DNA of 64,000 bases from Terriglobia bacterium (GCA_020072845.1 JAIQGF010000007.1:62001-126000); one strand, 5' to 3'. Shown: positions 52,093-60,779, numbered from the stretch's first letter. The notes: generated from the sequence alone by a model not told the origin. Numbers and translations: made by a program.

Positions 52093-52866
52093 TTACGGCT
52101 TGCGTCCGTGGAGCTTGATCGAGGCAACGGCATTGGCCGCGGCCTCGGCGATCGGATCGCTGCCGCAGCAGCCGCTGGGCGCCACCGCGTCGGCCAGTTT
52201 CTTGCCGTGCGCGATCTGCGGGATCGAAAGGTCGGTCAGGCCGGCATCGAGCGCCATCAGCACATAGTCGGTCATCATGCTTGCGCCCGCGATGCAGCCG
52301 ACGTACGCGCTCACGCTGTTCGCGATGTCTTTCGGCAGTTCCTGCAGGAGCACCAGGTCGCCGACCGCGATCCGTCCGCCGGGCTTGAGCACGCGCGCGA
52401 TCTCGCGGAAAACCGCCGGCTTGTCCACGCTCAGGTTAATGACGCAGTTGCTGATCACCAGGTCCACCGACGCGTCTTCCAGCGGCAGCTTCTCGATGAA
52501 GCCCTTGCGGAACTCGACATTGGCGGCGCCCAGCTTATCGGCATTGGCGCGCGCCTGGGCCAGCATGTCGTCGGTCATGTCTACGCCGATGACGCGGCCG
52601 GCCGGGCCGACGCGCCGCCACGCGAGAAAGGCGTCGAAACCGGCGCCGCTGCCCAGGTCGAGCACGGTCATGCCCTCGCGAATCTCGGCAAGAGCCAGCG
52701 GATTGCCGCAGCCCAGGCCGAGGTTGGCTGCGCCGGCCAGGGCGAGGTCTTCGGCGGAGTAGCCGATGGCGTGGGCGAGGTCAGAGGTCGAGGCGCAGCC
52801 GCATGCGGACTGCTCGCCACGCGCCACCGCGCCGTAGTGTTCCTTCACTGCATCCTGAATTTTCAT
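52093..52866 (-). CDS. arsM: arsenite methyltransferase
   Basis: The 257-residue protein has SAM motif VLDLGSGAGFDAFL and the arsenic-binding cysteine contexts LGCGNPLALA, SNCVINLSVD and VGCIAGASMM. Extra Cys pairs (SACGCAS, SGCCGSD) are present. ArsM methylates As(III). ATG 52866 overlaps the MarR-type regulator stop by four bases, so the two are one transcript. Confidence 0.9.
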   Translation of the reverse strand: MKIQDAVKEHYGAVARGEQSACGCASTSDLAHAIGYSAEDLALAGAANLGLGCGNPLALAEIREGMTVLDLGSGAGFDAFLAWRRVGPAGRVIGVDMTDDMLAQARANADKLGAANVEFRKGFIEKLPLEDASVDLVISNCVINLSVDKPAVFREIARVLKPGGRIAVGDLVLLQELPKDIANSVSAYVGCIAGASMMTDYVLMALDAGLTDLSIPQIAHGKKLADAVAPSGCCGSDPIAEAAANAVASIKLHGRKP

Positions 52867-53354
52867 GGCAACGATCCTTTCAGTTGCGTCAGGGCGGCCG
52901 GGCGCAGACCGCAACACCCGCTCGATTCCAACGCGTGATTAAATTCGTGCAACATCCGCAGCACGTCAGCGCGGCGGTTTGCCGGAAACGCTTCGGCGAC
53001 GGCGCGGGCGCGCTCGCGCATAAGCTGATCAATGCGGCGGCGCGCCTTGCGTCCGGCGGCAGTGATGCGCACCATGGCAGCGCGGCCGTCGTCCTGCTGG
53101 CCGCGGACGCGCTCCACCATGCCCTGCTTCTCCAGCTTTTCAATGTTGCGGGTCATGGCGCTGGGCGAGATGCGCGATGCGGCGGCCAAATCAGACAAGC
53201 GCGCTCCTTCCTGCGCGATGAGGGTGCGCAGGATCGAGGTCTGGCGCGGCGTCATGCCCTCGCAGCAGACTTCGTCGGGCCCGACGCACATGAGGACGCG
53301 CTCCAGCCGTTCGAGCTGGTTCCACCAGGCGTCGATGTCGAGGGTGTTGCGCAT
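52863..53354 (-). CDS. MarR-family regulator of arsM, cysteine-rich
   Basis: The 163-residue winged-helix protein has MTPRQTSILRTLI, SRISPSAMTRNIEKLEKQGMV and the wing QQDDGRAAMVRIT. Cys groups CVGPDEVCC and GCC near the ends could bind As(III). ATG 53354 is preferred over ATG 53384 because the latter lies inside the predicted operator and promoter. The gene is coupled to arsM, so it likely represses both and is released by arsenite (inference). Confidence 0.8.
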   Translation of the reverse strand: MRNTLDIDAWWNQLERLERVLMCVGPDEVCCEGMTPRQTSILRTLIAQEGARLSDLAAASRISPSAMTRNIEKLEKQGMVERVRGQQDDGRAAMVRITAAGRKARRRIDQLMRERARAVAEAFPANRRADVLRMLHEFNHALESSGCCGLRPAALTQLKGSLP

Positions 53355-53361
53355 GAGCGAA

Positions 53362-53395
53362 AGACTACACCCAAGTATTTGCATGAGTCAAGCAA
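53362..53395 (-). promoter_or_regulatory. promoter and operator of the marR-arsM operon
   Basis: On the minus strand TTGACT (53386-53391) and TAGTCT (53362-53367) are 18 bases apart, giving a start site close to ATG 53354 and hence a leaderless message. The -35 is inside a 17-bp near-palindrome, TTGCATGAGTCAAGCAA (53379-53395), a plausible MarR operator. Confidence 0.5.
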
Positions 53396-53459
53396 TTTAT
53401 TTGCCGGCGGCCACACCGCGGCTGCGGTCATGCAGGGCGCGACTTGCGGGAGGGGTCCT

Positions 53460-53678
53460 CTAGGCGTCCGTGCCGGTGGATCGCTCTTCGATTGCCATGT
53501 CCTTAAACTCACTGGATTCGAAGATGTCACCGCATTCGAGGCACTCGACAAATTCCGAGTCCTCTTCGCGGGCCACGATCCGCACACGCGGATGTTCGCA
53601 CTTATCCATGCTTATGCTCGGCAGGGGAGGTTTGGCGGGTGGTAGCGGCTGGTTCGAGTTCATAGATCCGGTAAGCAA
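53460..53678 (-). CDS. small CxxC protein, hypothetical
   Basis: The product is at most 72 residues; ATG 53663 is an alternative start. It has CEHPRVRIV and VECLECGDIFES, a possible zinc site, in an acidic context. It is separated from the marR promoter by about 65 bases. Function unknown. Confidence 0.45.
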   Translation of the reverse strand: MLTGSMNSNQPLPPAKPPLPSISMDKCEHPRVRIVAREEDSEFVECLECGDIFESSEFKDMAIEERSTGTDA

Positions 53679-53759
53679 CCGGAAATGCCGGGTATTTTAG
53701 CCCGCCCCGGAGCGTTGTCAAGAGCTACTCGCGATTCCGGTTGCTGCCCTGGCACCTTT

Positions 53760-53939
53760 GGTAACCTTAGAGGAAGTTATCGTCCGCCGGGACGTGCGGA
53801 CGGCGGAAACAAGATAGCCATTTTCCCTGATCTCGACATGGTCGTGGTCGTCACCAGAACCAATCAACAGCCCCGCGGCATGCACGAGCAAACCGACAAA
53901 ATACTGTCTGACTACGTCCAGGCAGCGGTCCGGCGGTAG
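53760..53939 (+). pseudogene. C-terminal fragment of a beta-lactamase-family serine hydrolase
   Basis: The frame encodes GGNKIAIFPDLDMVVVVTRTN and HEQTDKILSDYVQAAV, the usual C-terminal strand-helix of PF00144-type (class C beta-lactamase-like) hydrolases. All upstream domains are absent. It is a truncated relic just upstream of iscR. The stretch 53940-54042 holds nothing else recognised. Confidence 0.5.
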
Positions 53940-54042
53940 CCGTCACCGGACGATATCCGACCAAATTTATCGCCGATCTTTAACCGTTTAATCCGCAATG
54001 AGTTACGCTCCAATACCGGATATCACCATTCCCTGTTTTGTG

Positions 54043-54094
54043 TTGCTTTCAGGCCCTTGCGGCATCTAAAATACATATGCGACCAATTAGGTCG
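54043..54094 (+). promoter_or_regulatory. iscR promoter and Rrf2-type operator
   Basis: TTGCTT (54043-54048) and TAAAAT (54067-54072) are 18 bases apart. Just after, CGACC-AATTA-GGTCG (54080-54094) is a perfect 5-bp-arm inverted repeat positioned at the predicted start site. Its form fits an Rrf2/IscR-family operator, suggesting autoregulation of the isc operon. Confidence 0.5.
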
Positions 54095-54117
54095 GAAATG
54101 TCAGGAGTGGCGAGCGC

Positions 54118-54558
54118 GTGCTGAAGCTGACCAAGAAAGCCGATTACGGTCTGATCGCCATGCGCTATTTGGCGGAGAACGCCGCGGCCTCGTGCAGCGC
54201 CAAGGACATCGCTGAGGCGCACGGCATTCCACCCGAACTGCTGGCCAAGATCCTGCAAAAGCTGGTCAAGGCCAGGTTGCTGACTTCGCACCAAGGTACC
54301 AACGGCGGCTACCTGCTGGCGCGGGATGCGCGCACGATTTCCGCTCTCGAAGTCATCAAGGCGATCGAGGGACCGCTGTTCCTGACGTCGTGCGTGACCA
54401 CGCGCGGCGAGTGCGGCCATACCAGCCGGTGCACGGTCCGCGAGCCGCTGCGCAGGGTCAGCCAGAGTATTGAAGAGGTTTTGAGCAAAATCAATATCGG
54501 CGACATGGGTGAACCGACTGCGAGCGTGCTGCCGGAAGAATTAGTGACGTTGAGTTGA
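54118..54558 (+). CDS. iscR: Rrf2/IscR-family regulator
   Basis: The 146-residue protein (GTG start) begins [19 protein letters not shown], has the winged helix ending [11 protein letters not shown] and three cysteines in [17 protein letters not shown], the site that holds [2Fe-2S] in IscR. It heads the isc operon and probably senses iron-sulfur status. Its end overlaps a TTG upstream of iscS, but ATG 54582 is the better iscS start. Confidence 0.9.
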   Translation: MLKLTKKADYGLIAMRYLAENAAASCSAKDIAEAHGIPPELLAKILQKLVKARLLTSHQGTNGGYLLARDARTISALEVIKAIEGPLFLTSCVTTRGECGHTSRCTVREPLRRVSQSIEEVLSKINIGDMGEPTASVLPEELVTLS

Positions 54559-54581
54559 ACCAAGCAATCATGGAGACTCCG

Positions 54582-55838
54582 ATGAGCGTTGAACAGCAGA
54601 CGACAACTGGGCACAACGGGGTAAAGCTGCCCATTTATATGGACAACCACGCCACCACGCCGGTGGATCCGCGGGTTTTGGAAGAGATGCTGCCCTACTT
54701 CACCGATAAGTTCGGGAATTCGGCCAGCCGTAACCACGTGTTCGGCTGGGTGGCCGAGGAAGCGGTAGAACAGGCGCGCGAGCGCATTGCCAAGCTGGTG
54801 GGAGCGACGACCAAGGAAATCATTTTCACCTCCGGCGCCACCGAAAGCGACAATCTGGCGATCAAAGGCGTGGCCGAGATGTACCGCGAGAAGGGCAACC
54901 ACATCATCACCGCGGTCACCGAGCACAAGGCGGTGTTGGACTCCTGCAAGCGCCTGGAGAAGTATGGTTTCCGGGTCACCTACATGCCGGTGTTGAAGGA
55001 CGGACTGGTTGACCTGGACGACCTGAAGCGAGCCATGGACGAGAAAACGATCCTGGTGACGCTGATGGCCGCCAACAATGAGATTGGCGTGCTGCAGCCG
55101 ATCGCGGAAATCGGCAAGCTGTGTCACGAGCGCGGCGTGCTGTTCCACAGCGATGCCACCCAGGCCGTCGGCAAAATTCCCATTGACGTGCAGAAGATGA
55201 GCATTGATCTGATGTCCATCTCGGCGCACAAAATGTACGGCCCCAAGGGGGTCGGCGCGCTGTACGTGCGCCGCAAGAACCCGCGCGTGCAGGTATCGCC
55301 GATCATTGATGGCGGCGGCCACGAGCGCGGGATGCGCAGCGGCACGCTCAACGTTCCCGGAATCGTCGGTCTGGGCAAGGCCTGCGCCATCTGCCACGAA
55401 GAGATGCCGCAGGAGAGCAAGCGTCTCTCAGGTCTGCGCGACCGGCTCAAGGACAAGCTCATGGGCGGCTTGGACGAGGTGTACATCAACGGTTCGATGG
55501 AGCACCGCCTGCCCAACAATCTCAACATCAGCTTCGCCTACGTGGAAGGCGAGTCGTTGCTGATGGGCATCAACGACATCGCGGTGTCGAGCGGTTCGGC
55601 CTGCACCTCGGCGACGCTGGAACCATCGTATGTATTGAAGGCCCTGGGGACGGGCGACGACCTGGCCCACAGCTCGATCCGGTTCGGCATCGGCCGCTTC
55701 AACACGGAGGCCGAGGTGGACTACGTGGCGGATCGGCTCATCGAAGTTGTGCGACGGTTGCGTGAGCTCTCGCCGCTCTACGAGATGGCGAAGGAAGGCA
55801 TCGATCTGAAGACCGTGTCTTGGGCTGCAGAAGGTTAA
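54582..55838 (+). CDS. iscS: cysteine desulfurase
   Basis: The 418-residue PLP enzyme has [12 protein letters not shown], the PLP lysine in [16 protein letters not shown], and the catalytic-cysteine loop [14 protein letters not shown]. It supplies sulfur to IscU. ATG 54582 has GGAG at good spacing; an ATG at 54570 and a TTG at 54555 are in frame upstream. Confidence 0.95.
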   Translation: MSVEQQTTTGHNGVKLPIYMDNHATTPVDPRVLEEMLPYFTDKFGNSASRNHVFGWVAEEAVEQARERIAKLVGATTKEIIFTSGATESDNLAIKGVAEMYREKGNHIITAVTEHKAVLDSCKRLEKYGFRVTYMPVLKDGLVDLDDLKRAMDEKTILVTLMAANNEIGVLQPIAEIGKLCHERGVLFHSDATQAVGKIPIDVQKMSIDLMSISAHKMYGPKGVGALYVRRKNPRVQVSPIIDGGGHERGMRSGTLNVPGIVGLGKACAICHEEMPQESKRLSGLRDRLKDKLMGGLDEVYINGSMEHRLPNNLNISFAYVEGESLLMGINDIAVSSGSACTSATLEPSYVLKALGTGDDLAHSSIRFGIGRFNTEAEVDYVADRLIEVVRRLRELSPLYEMAKEGIDLKTVSWAAEG

Positions 55839-55856
55839 TGCTGGTCTGTCGGTCCA

Positions 55857-55899
55857 TCAGTCTATCGGTCGTTTGCTGACCGAATGACCGCTAGACCGA
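55857..55899. repeat. hairpin element of 8-bp units in the iscS-iscU gap
   Basis: TCAGTCTATCGGTC (55857-55870) pairs with GACCGCTAGACCGA (55886-55899) at 12 of 14 positions. More GGTC-type units lie upstream from 55842. Confidence 0.65.
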
Positions 55900-55943
55900 G
55901 CGACCTGATCACGAGTTCTCAAAGTTTAGGAGAAGATTAAACA

Positions 55944-56375
55944 ATGGCATACAGCGACAAGGTACTGGACCACTACACCAACCCGCGCAATGTTGGCTCG
56001 ATGGACAAGAGCAGCCAGAAGGTGGGGACGGGTTTGGTTGGCGCGCCCGAGTGCGGCGACGTCATGAAGCTGCAAATCCAGGTCAACCCCGAGACCCGGG
56101 TCATCGAGGACGCCAAGTTCAAGACTTTCGGCTGCGGATCGGCGATCGCATCGTCTTCGCTGGCGACCGAGTGGGTGAAGGGCAAAACCGTGGACGAGGC
56201 GCTGACGATCAAGAACACGGACATCGTGCGTGAGCTTTCGTTGCCGCCGGTGAAGATTCACTGCTCGGTACTGGCCGAGGACGCCATTCGCGCCGCTATC
56301 GGCGACTGGAAGAAAAAGAACGGCGTGGCGGTGCACTCAGAAACGCACGCGCCCATGGCCAAGGCGGGAGACTAG
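55944..56375 (+). CDS. iscU: iron-sulfur cluster scaffold
   Basis: The 143-residue protein starts MAYSDKVLDHYTNPRNVGSM and keeps the three cluster cysteines (GAPECGDVM, FGCGSAIASS, KIHCSVLAE). The last 15 residues form a short extension beyond the usual end. It lies between iscS and iscA. Confidence 0.95.
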   Translation: MAYSDKVLDHYTNPRNVGSMDKSSQKVGTGLVGAPECGDVMKLQIQVNPETRVIEDAKFKTFGCGSAIASSSLATEWVKGKTVDEALTIKNTDIVRELSLPPVKIHCSVLAEDAIRAAIGDWKKKNGVAVHSETHAPMAKAGD

Positions 56376-56384
56376 GAATCTGGC

Positions 56385-56466
56385 GATCGGGTGATCCGGT
56401 GATCGGGTGATCATTTCGGGAAAAAGTTCTCGATCACCAGATCACCAGATCATCCGATCACCCGAT
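56385..56466. repeat. hairpin element of 8-bp units in the iscU-iscA gap
   Basis: Units GATCGGGT-GATCCGGT-GATCGGGT-GATC (56385-56412) face GATCACCA-GATCACCA-GATCATCC-GATCACCC (56432-56463) and pair over most of their length. The right arm ends ten bases before the iscA ATG. Confidence 0.8.
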
Positions 56467-56475
56467 GGCACTATC

Positions 56476-56919
56476 ATGGCAACTATGACCGACAAGCCGG
56501 CAGAGCAGGCGGCCGCGATAACGGTATCGCCAAACGGCGCAGGGCAGCAGGCGGCGCCAGCGGAGAAGCCTGCGTCGGCGGCGCCGGCGCGCGGCATTCA
56601 GGTCACCGAGCGCGCATTGGTGAAGATCAAGGCGGCAATGGCGAAGGAAGGCATCTCGCCCGAGCAGGGCGGCTTGCGCCTGGGGGTGCAGGGCGGCGGC
56701 TGCTCCGGCCTGACTTACAACATCCGCTTCGACACGCAGCCGCGCGAGCGCGACCGCATCTTCCAGTTCGGCGAGGTGCGCGTCTTCGTGGATCCCAAGT
56801 CGTTCATCTATCTGCACGGCATGACCCTGGACTACCAGGAAACGCTGATGCAGCAGAGCTTCGTGTTCGTGAATCCGAACGCGAGCAAGTCCTGCGGCTG
56901 CGGCACGTCGTTCAGCTAA
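56476..56919 (+). CDS. iscA: A-type iron-sulfur carrier
   Basis: The 147-residue protein has an Ala/Pro-rich N-terminal extension of about 40 residues, then the A-type domain ITERALVKIKAAM-like (VTERALVKIKAAMAKEG). The three cysteines lie in GGGCSGLTY and SCGCGTSF. ATG 56476 is listed; ATG 56485 is possible. It delivers clusters from IscU. Confidence 0.92.
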   Translation: MATMTDKPAEQAAAITVSPNGAGQQAAPAEKPASAAPARGIQVTERALVKIKAAMAKEGISPEQGGLRLGVQGGGCSGLTYNIRFDTQPRERDRIFQFGEVRVFVDPKSFIYLHGMTLDYQETLMQQSFVFVNPNASKSCGCGTSFS

Positions 56920-56930
56920 CAGCAGCGATT

Positions 56931-56996
56931 AGCCATTAGCGATTAGCAATTAGCTGCGGCACGGCACAGATGGCTAATTGCTAATCGCTAATTGCT
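56931..56996. repeat. hairpin element of 7-bp units in the iscA-hscB gap
   Basis: AGCCATTAGCGATTAGCAAT plus TAGC (56931-56954) pairs with 56973-56996 at 23 of 24 positions. The repeating unit is CGATTAG or CAATTAG. Confidence 0.85.
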
Positions 56997-57008
56997 GATA
57001 GCCGATTT

Positions 57009-57764
57009 ATGAGCACCACGAACAAACCCGAATCCGCGCTGCAGATGTTCGACGAAGGCACGGTCACGCACTCCTGCTGGTCGTGCGGCGACATGCGCGT
57101 GGCGCACTTTTGCCAGTCCTGCGGCAAGCTGCAACCTGCGTTACCCGCGGATTACTTCACATTTTTTGGCTTGCCGCGGAAGCTGAATCTGGATACGGCG
57201 GCGCTGGAGCACGATTATTACAAGCTCAGCCGGCAGCTGCATCCCGACCTCTACGCGCGCGCCTCGGGGCAGGAACAGAGTTGGAGCCTGGAAAAGAGTT
57301 CGCAGCTGAACGACGCCTATCGCACGCTGCGCGACCCCATCACGCGCACCCAGTACTTGCTGAAGCTGCAAGGCGTGCAGTGGGAGGAGCAGTCGAAGGC
57401 GGCGACCGACAAGGCCCGGCAGACCGGCGAAGAGAAGAAGCAGGTGATCCCGCCGGAGCTGCTGGAAGAAGTTTTCGAATTGAACATGCAGCTCGAAGAA
57501 GCCCGCATGAACAAGAAGATGGGCGAGCGCGATCCCGAGTTGCTGCGCGAGGTGGAAGGCACGCGCAACGACCTCCAGGCCAAGCACGATGCGCTCATGG
57601 ACGAGCTGCATGGCTACTGGAACGAGTGGGACGCGCTGCCGGAAGACGCCAGTTCCAATGACGCGCAGCGCAAGCCGGTCCTCGACAAGATGGTCGGGCT
57701 GCTGAACCGGCGCAGCTATATCCGGAACCTGGTGCGGGACGTGAACGAGGTTTTAGAAGATTAA
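57009..57764 (+). CDS. hscB: HscB co-chaperone with N-terminal zinc ribbon
   Basis: The 251-residue protein has CWSCGDMRVAHFCQSCGK near residue 23, a four-cysteine zinc ribbon. A J domain follows with LSRQLHPDLY (HPD), then a helical IscU-binding C-terminus. E. coli HscB (about 171 residues) lacks the ribbon, whereas eukaryotic HSC20 has one. It partners HscA, encoded next. Confidence 0.92.
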   Translation: MSTTNKPESALQMFDEGTVTHSCWSCGDMRVAHFCQSCGKLQPALPADYFTFFGLPRKLNLDTAALEHDYYKLSRQLHPDLYARASGQEQSWSLEKSSQLNDAYRTLRDPITRTQYLLKLQGVQWEEQSKAATDKARQTGEEKKQVIPPELLEEVFELNMQLEEARMNKKMGERDPELLREVEGTRNDLQAKHDALMDELHGYWNEWDALPEDASSNDAQRKPVLDKMVGLLNRRSYIRNLVRDVNEVLED

Positions 57765-57773
57765 CCACGGATC

Positions 57774-57838
57774 ACCGCGGATTCACACGGATAAGAGAAA
57801 GAAAAATGGATCCGTGTTCATCCGTGTAAATCCGCGGT
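57774..57838. repeat. hairpin element in the hscB-hscA gap
   Basis: ACCGCGGATTCACACGGAT (57774-57792) pairs with ATCCGTGTAAATCCGCGGT (57820-57838) at 18 of 19 positions. Further CACGGAT units flank it on both sides. Confidence 0.8.
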
Positions 57839-57853
57839 CAAAGTTTTTGACTC

Positions 57854-59767
57854 ATGCCTGAAGAACGCGTTGTAGGAATCGATCTCGGAACCACGAACTC
57901 GCTGGTGGCCTTCCTGGGGCCCGAGGGCAAGCCCCAGGTCATCCCCGGCGAGGACGGGTCGAACCTCGTCCCTTCGCTGGTGGCGCTCGACCCCAAGGGC
58001 CAGATTATTGTCGGCAATGCCGCACGCAAGTACCTCATCGAGACCCCGGAGCGCGCGGTGTATTCCATCAAAAGGCTCATGGGCCGCGGGGTGGAGGACA
58101 TCCAGGACGAGTTGAAGCTGTTTCCGTTCCGGGTCGCCGAAGACCTTCAGCCCGGCGAAGTGTTGCGCATCAAGCTGGCCGATAAGGATTACACACCGCC
58201 GGAAATCTCCGCGTTCATCCTGCGCCAGCTCAAGCGCAACGCCGAACGCTATTTCGGCGCGCCGGTGAAGAAGGCGGTCATCACCGTCCCAGCGTACTTC
58301 AATGATGCGCAGCGCCAGGCGACGAAGGACGCCGGCCGCATTGCCGGCCTGGAAGTTCTGCGCCTGGTGAATGAGCCGACCGCGGCCGCGCTGGCCTACG
58401 GGCTCGACAAGCAGCACAACGGGGTGGTCGCGGTGTACGACCTCGGCGGCGGCACGTTCGACATCTCCATCCTGCGCCTCCACGACGGCATTTTCGAAGT
58501 GATCTCGACCGCCGGCGACACGCACCTCGGCGGCGACGACATCGACAATCTGCTGATCACCATCGCGCTCGACGACATCCGCGGCGACATGGGTTTGGAC
58601 TACCGGCGCAACGCCGAAGTCGTGCAGGCGGTGCGCAAGGCGGTGATCGACGCCAAGATCGCGCTCTCGTCCAGCCACAAAACGACGATCGAGATCGACC
58701 TCCCCGAGGGCAGGAAGTATCAGCGCGAGATTACGCGCGAGCAATTCGAGGCCCTGATGGAACCGGTTCTGCAGCGCACCGTCGGCCCGGTCAAGCAGGC
58801 GATGAAGGACGCCGGCTTCGCGCCGCAGCAGATCGACGAGGTCGCGCTGGTGGGCGGTTCGACGCGCATTCCGCGCGTGCACACCATTGTCAAAGAGCTG
58901 TTCCGGCGCGAGCCGCATTCGGAGTTGAACCCGGACGAGGTGGTCGCGCTCGGCGCCGCCGTGCAAGCCAACATTCTCGGTGGCGGCTCGGAAGCCACCC
59001 AGGACATGCTGCTGCTGGACGTCACGCCGCTGTCGCTGGGCATCGAGGCGCTGGGCGGCGTGGTGGCAAAGATCATCCATCGCAATTCGACCATTCCGGC
59101 CTCGGCCACCGAGCACTTCACCACCGGCGTGGAGGGGCAAACCAACGTTGCCATCCATGTCTTGCAGGGCGAGCGCGAATTGGCCAGGGACAACCGCTCG
59201 CTGGCTCGTTTCGACCTGAAGGGCATTCCGCCCATGCCGGCGGGCCTGCCGCGCATCGAGGTGCGATTCCTGATTGACGCCAACGGCATCCTGCACGTCT
59301 CCGCGCGCGAGCAGCGCAGCGGCAAGGAAGCGGAAATTTCCGTGCAGCCCAGCTATGGCCTGACCGACGACCAGGTCGAGAACATGATCCTGGAGTCGTT
59401 CGACTACGCGGAGGAAGATTTCCGCCAGCGCCAGGTGATCGAGGCGCGCAACGAGGCCAACACCATCCTGACCGCACTGGAGAAGGGCAAGGCCGGCCCG
59501 GCGTGGAACCAGCTCACGTCGGATGAGCGCAAGCAGATTGCCAGGCAGGAGAAGGCGCTGCGCGCGGTGATGGGCCAGGACGACCACCACGCCATGCGCT
59601 CCGCCATTGACGCGCTGAACCAGGGCACCATGCGTCTGGCAGAACTGATGATGGATTCGGCGGTTTCCTCCGCGCTGAAGGGCAAGACCATGGACGAAGC
59701 GGACTTGGGCGAAGGCCCGGAGTCGCCGCATCCCATCGCGCCCGCGGAGATCAAGAGCGGAGACTGA
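57854..59767 (+). CDS. hscA: Hsp70-type iron-sulfur chaperone
   Basis: The 637-residue Hsp70 starts [17 protein letters not shown], has [16 protein letters not shown] and [13 protein letters not shown]. It is followed by fdx and preceded by hscB, which identifies it as the ISC-specific HscA rather than DnaK. It drives cluster release from IscU. Confidence 0.93.
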   Translation: MPEERVVGIDLGTTNSLVAFLGPEGKPQVIPGEDGSNLVPSLVALDPKGQIIVGNAARKYLIETPERAVYSIKRLMGRGVEDIQDELKLFPFRVAEDLQPGEVLRIKLADKDYTPPEISAFILRQLKRNAERYFGAPVKKAVITVPAYFNDAQRQATKDAGRIAGLEVLRLVNEPTAAALAYGLDKQHNGVVAVYDLGGGTFDISILRLHDGIFEVISTAGDTHLGGDDIDNLLITIALDDIRGDMGLDYRRNAEVVQAVRKAVIDAKIALSSSHKTTIEIDLPEGRKYQREITREQFEALMEPVLQRTVGPVKQAMKDAGFAPQQIDEVALVGGSTRIPRVHTIVKELFRREPHSELNPDEVVALGAAVQANILGGGSEATQDMLLLDVTPLSLGIEALGGVVAKIIHRNSTIPASATEHFTTGVEGQTNVAIHVLQGERELARDNRSLARFDLKGIPPMPAGLPRIEVRFLIDANGILHVSAREQRSGKEAEISVQPSYGLTDDQVENMILESFDYAEEDFRQRQVIEARNEANTILTALEKGKAGPAWNQLTSDERKQIARQEKALRAVMGQDDHHAMRSAIDALNQGTMRLAELMMDSAVSSALKGKTMDEADLGEGPESPHPIAPAEIKSGD

Positions 59768-59779
59768 CATTGAGGATTT

Positions 59780-60199
59780 ATGGCTGAAGAGAACACCCAA
59801 GGAACTGGAGCGGCAACCGTGGACGCACCGGGCGCGAACACCGTCAAGGTGACGTTCTTGCCGGAAGGCAAGACGGTGGAATTCGAGTTGGGCAAGATGC
59901 CCTACAAGGACCACGGCAAGCCGGAATCGCTGCTCGACGTGGCGCTGAACCACCACGTGTTTCTCGACCACGCCTGCGGCGGCAACTGCGCCTGCACCAC
60001 CTGCCACGTGCAGGTGATCAAGGGCGCCGATCTGCTCAGCGAGATGGACGACGACGAGGCCGACCGCCTCGACATGGCCGCCGACCTGCAACTCAACTCC
60101 CGCCTGGGCTGCCAGTGTGTCATCACCAAGCCGGGCGAGATCGTGGTCAACGTGCCGGAGTGGAACCGCAACTACGTCTCCGAGGGCGGGGACCACTGA
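59780..60199 (+). CDS. fdx: ISC-type [2Fe-2S] ferredoxin
   Basis: The 139-residue adrenodoxin-like protein has HACGGNCACTTCHVQVI and a distal cysteine in SRLGCQCVI, giving the [2Fe-2S] ligands. It has a Gly/Ala/Thr N-terminal extension. It follows hscA by 12 bases and supplies electrons for cluster assembly. Confidence 0.93.
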   Translation: MAEENTQGTGAATVDAPGANTVKVTFLPEGKTVEFELGKMPYKDHGKPESLLDVALNHHVFLDHACGGNCACTTCHVQVIKGADLLSEMDDDEADRLDMAADLQLNSRLGCQCVITKPGEIVVNVPEWNRNYVSEGGDH

Positions 60200-60202
60200 G
60201 AA

Positions 60203-60321
60203 ATTTAGTAATTTGGTGATTTAGTAATTTGGTAATTGCTTCACTTGTGCCCTGGCGCGAGTCGCCGATCGCGTGATTGGTTTTCAAATTACCAAATTAC
60301 GAATTTACGAAATTACCAAAT
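60203..60321. repeat. hairpin element of 8-bp units in the fdx-iscX gap
   Basis: Units ATTTAGTA-ATTTGGTG-ATTTAGTA-ATTTGGTA (60203-60234) extend to 60237 and pair with 60287-60321 at 30 of 35 positions, around a 49-base GC-rich loop. The AT-rich arms contrast strongly with the genome. Confidence 0.8.
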
Positions 60322-60329
60322 GGAGCGCT

Positions 60330-60551
60330 ATGCCCACTGACCTTCACTGGGACGACACCGAAGACATCGGCCTGCTGCTGGCGGATACCTACCCCGACAT
60401 CAACCCGCTTGAGGTGCGCTTCACCGATCTTCACCGCATGATTACCGAGCTGCCCACCTTTGTGGACGACCCCAAGAAGTCCACGGAAGGCAAGCTGGAA
60501 GCCATCCAAATGGCCTGGAACGAGGAGTACGAAGACCGCCACGCCGCGTGA
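60330..60551 (+). CDS. iscX: IscX-family iron-sulfur assembly protein
   Basis: The 73-residue acidic protein (MPTDLHWDDTEDIGLLLADT, then DPLEVRF-like NPLEVRFTDLHRMITEL) matches IscX, which binds IscS and modulates cluster assembly. ATG 60330 begins the conserved region. It is the last isc gene and is followed by a terminator. Confidence 0.9.
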   Translation: MPTDLHWDDTEDIGLLLADTYPDINPLEVRFTDLHRMITELPTFVDDPKKSTEGKLEAIQMAWNEEYEDRHAA

Positions 60552-60566
60552 TCGTCAGCCAAAGCA

Positions 60567-60597
60567 AAGACGCCCACAGTCCGACTGTGGGCGTCTT
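60567..60597. terminator. bidirectional terminator after iscX (copy 1)
   Basis: AAGACGCCCACAGT and ACTGTGGGCGTCTT form a perfect 14-bp stem with a CCG loop, followed by CAATTTT. A close copy lies at 63427-63460 next to galT. Confidence 0.8.
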
Positions 60598-60670
60598 CAA
60601 TTTTGCCGTGTCAACTTTCAGCTGCTTCGTTCTTCCTGACGACTGAAGACTTCCGACTGAAGACTCTTGT

Positions 60671-60779
60671 TTCGTCGCCGGTGCCGCCGGCCCAGGAACG
60701 GGCGGCTGCGTCTCCACGCTGGCCTCGCGCAGGAACTTGGCAGCATCCTCCGGTGGCGTCGGATTGATGTAAAACCCCG
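60671..60779 (-). pseudogene. duplicated 3' fragment of galT
   Basis: This 109-base stretch aligns without gaps to 63480-63588, the end of the galT gene, and encodes the same GFYINPTPPE and ASVETQPPVPGPAAPATK. The stop codon is changed and the frame runs on. The AGTCTTCAGTC-type units at 60635-60665 separate it from terminator copy 1. It is a partial duplication, not a gene. The stretch 60780-61057 holds no recognised gene. Confidence 0.85.

Noticed and set aside
57818-60196. 792-codon open frame on the minus strand across hscA and fdx
   Set aside because: It is the antisense of two clearly identified genes; high-GC codon bias opens the opposite frame. Its translation is Arg/His/Leu-rich with no domain.
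48935-60665. CRISPR array in the short-repeat regions
   Set aside because: The repeats are 7-8 bp in inverted arms without unique spacers of constant length, and no cas gene is present.
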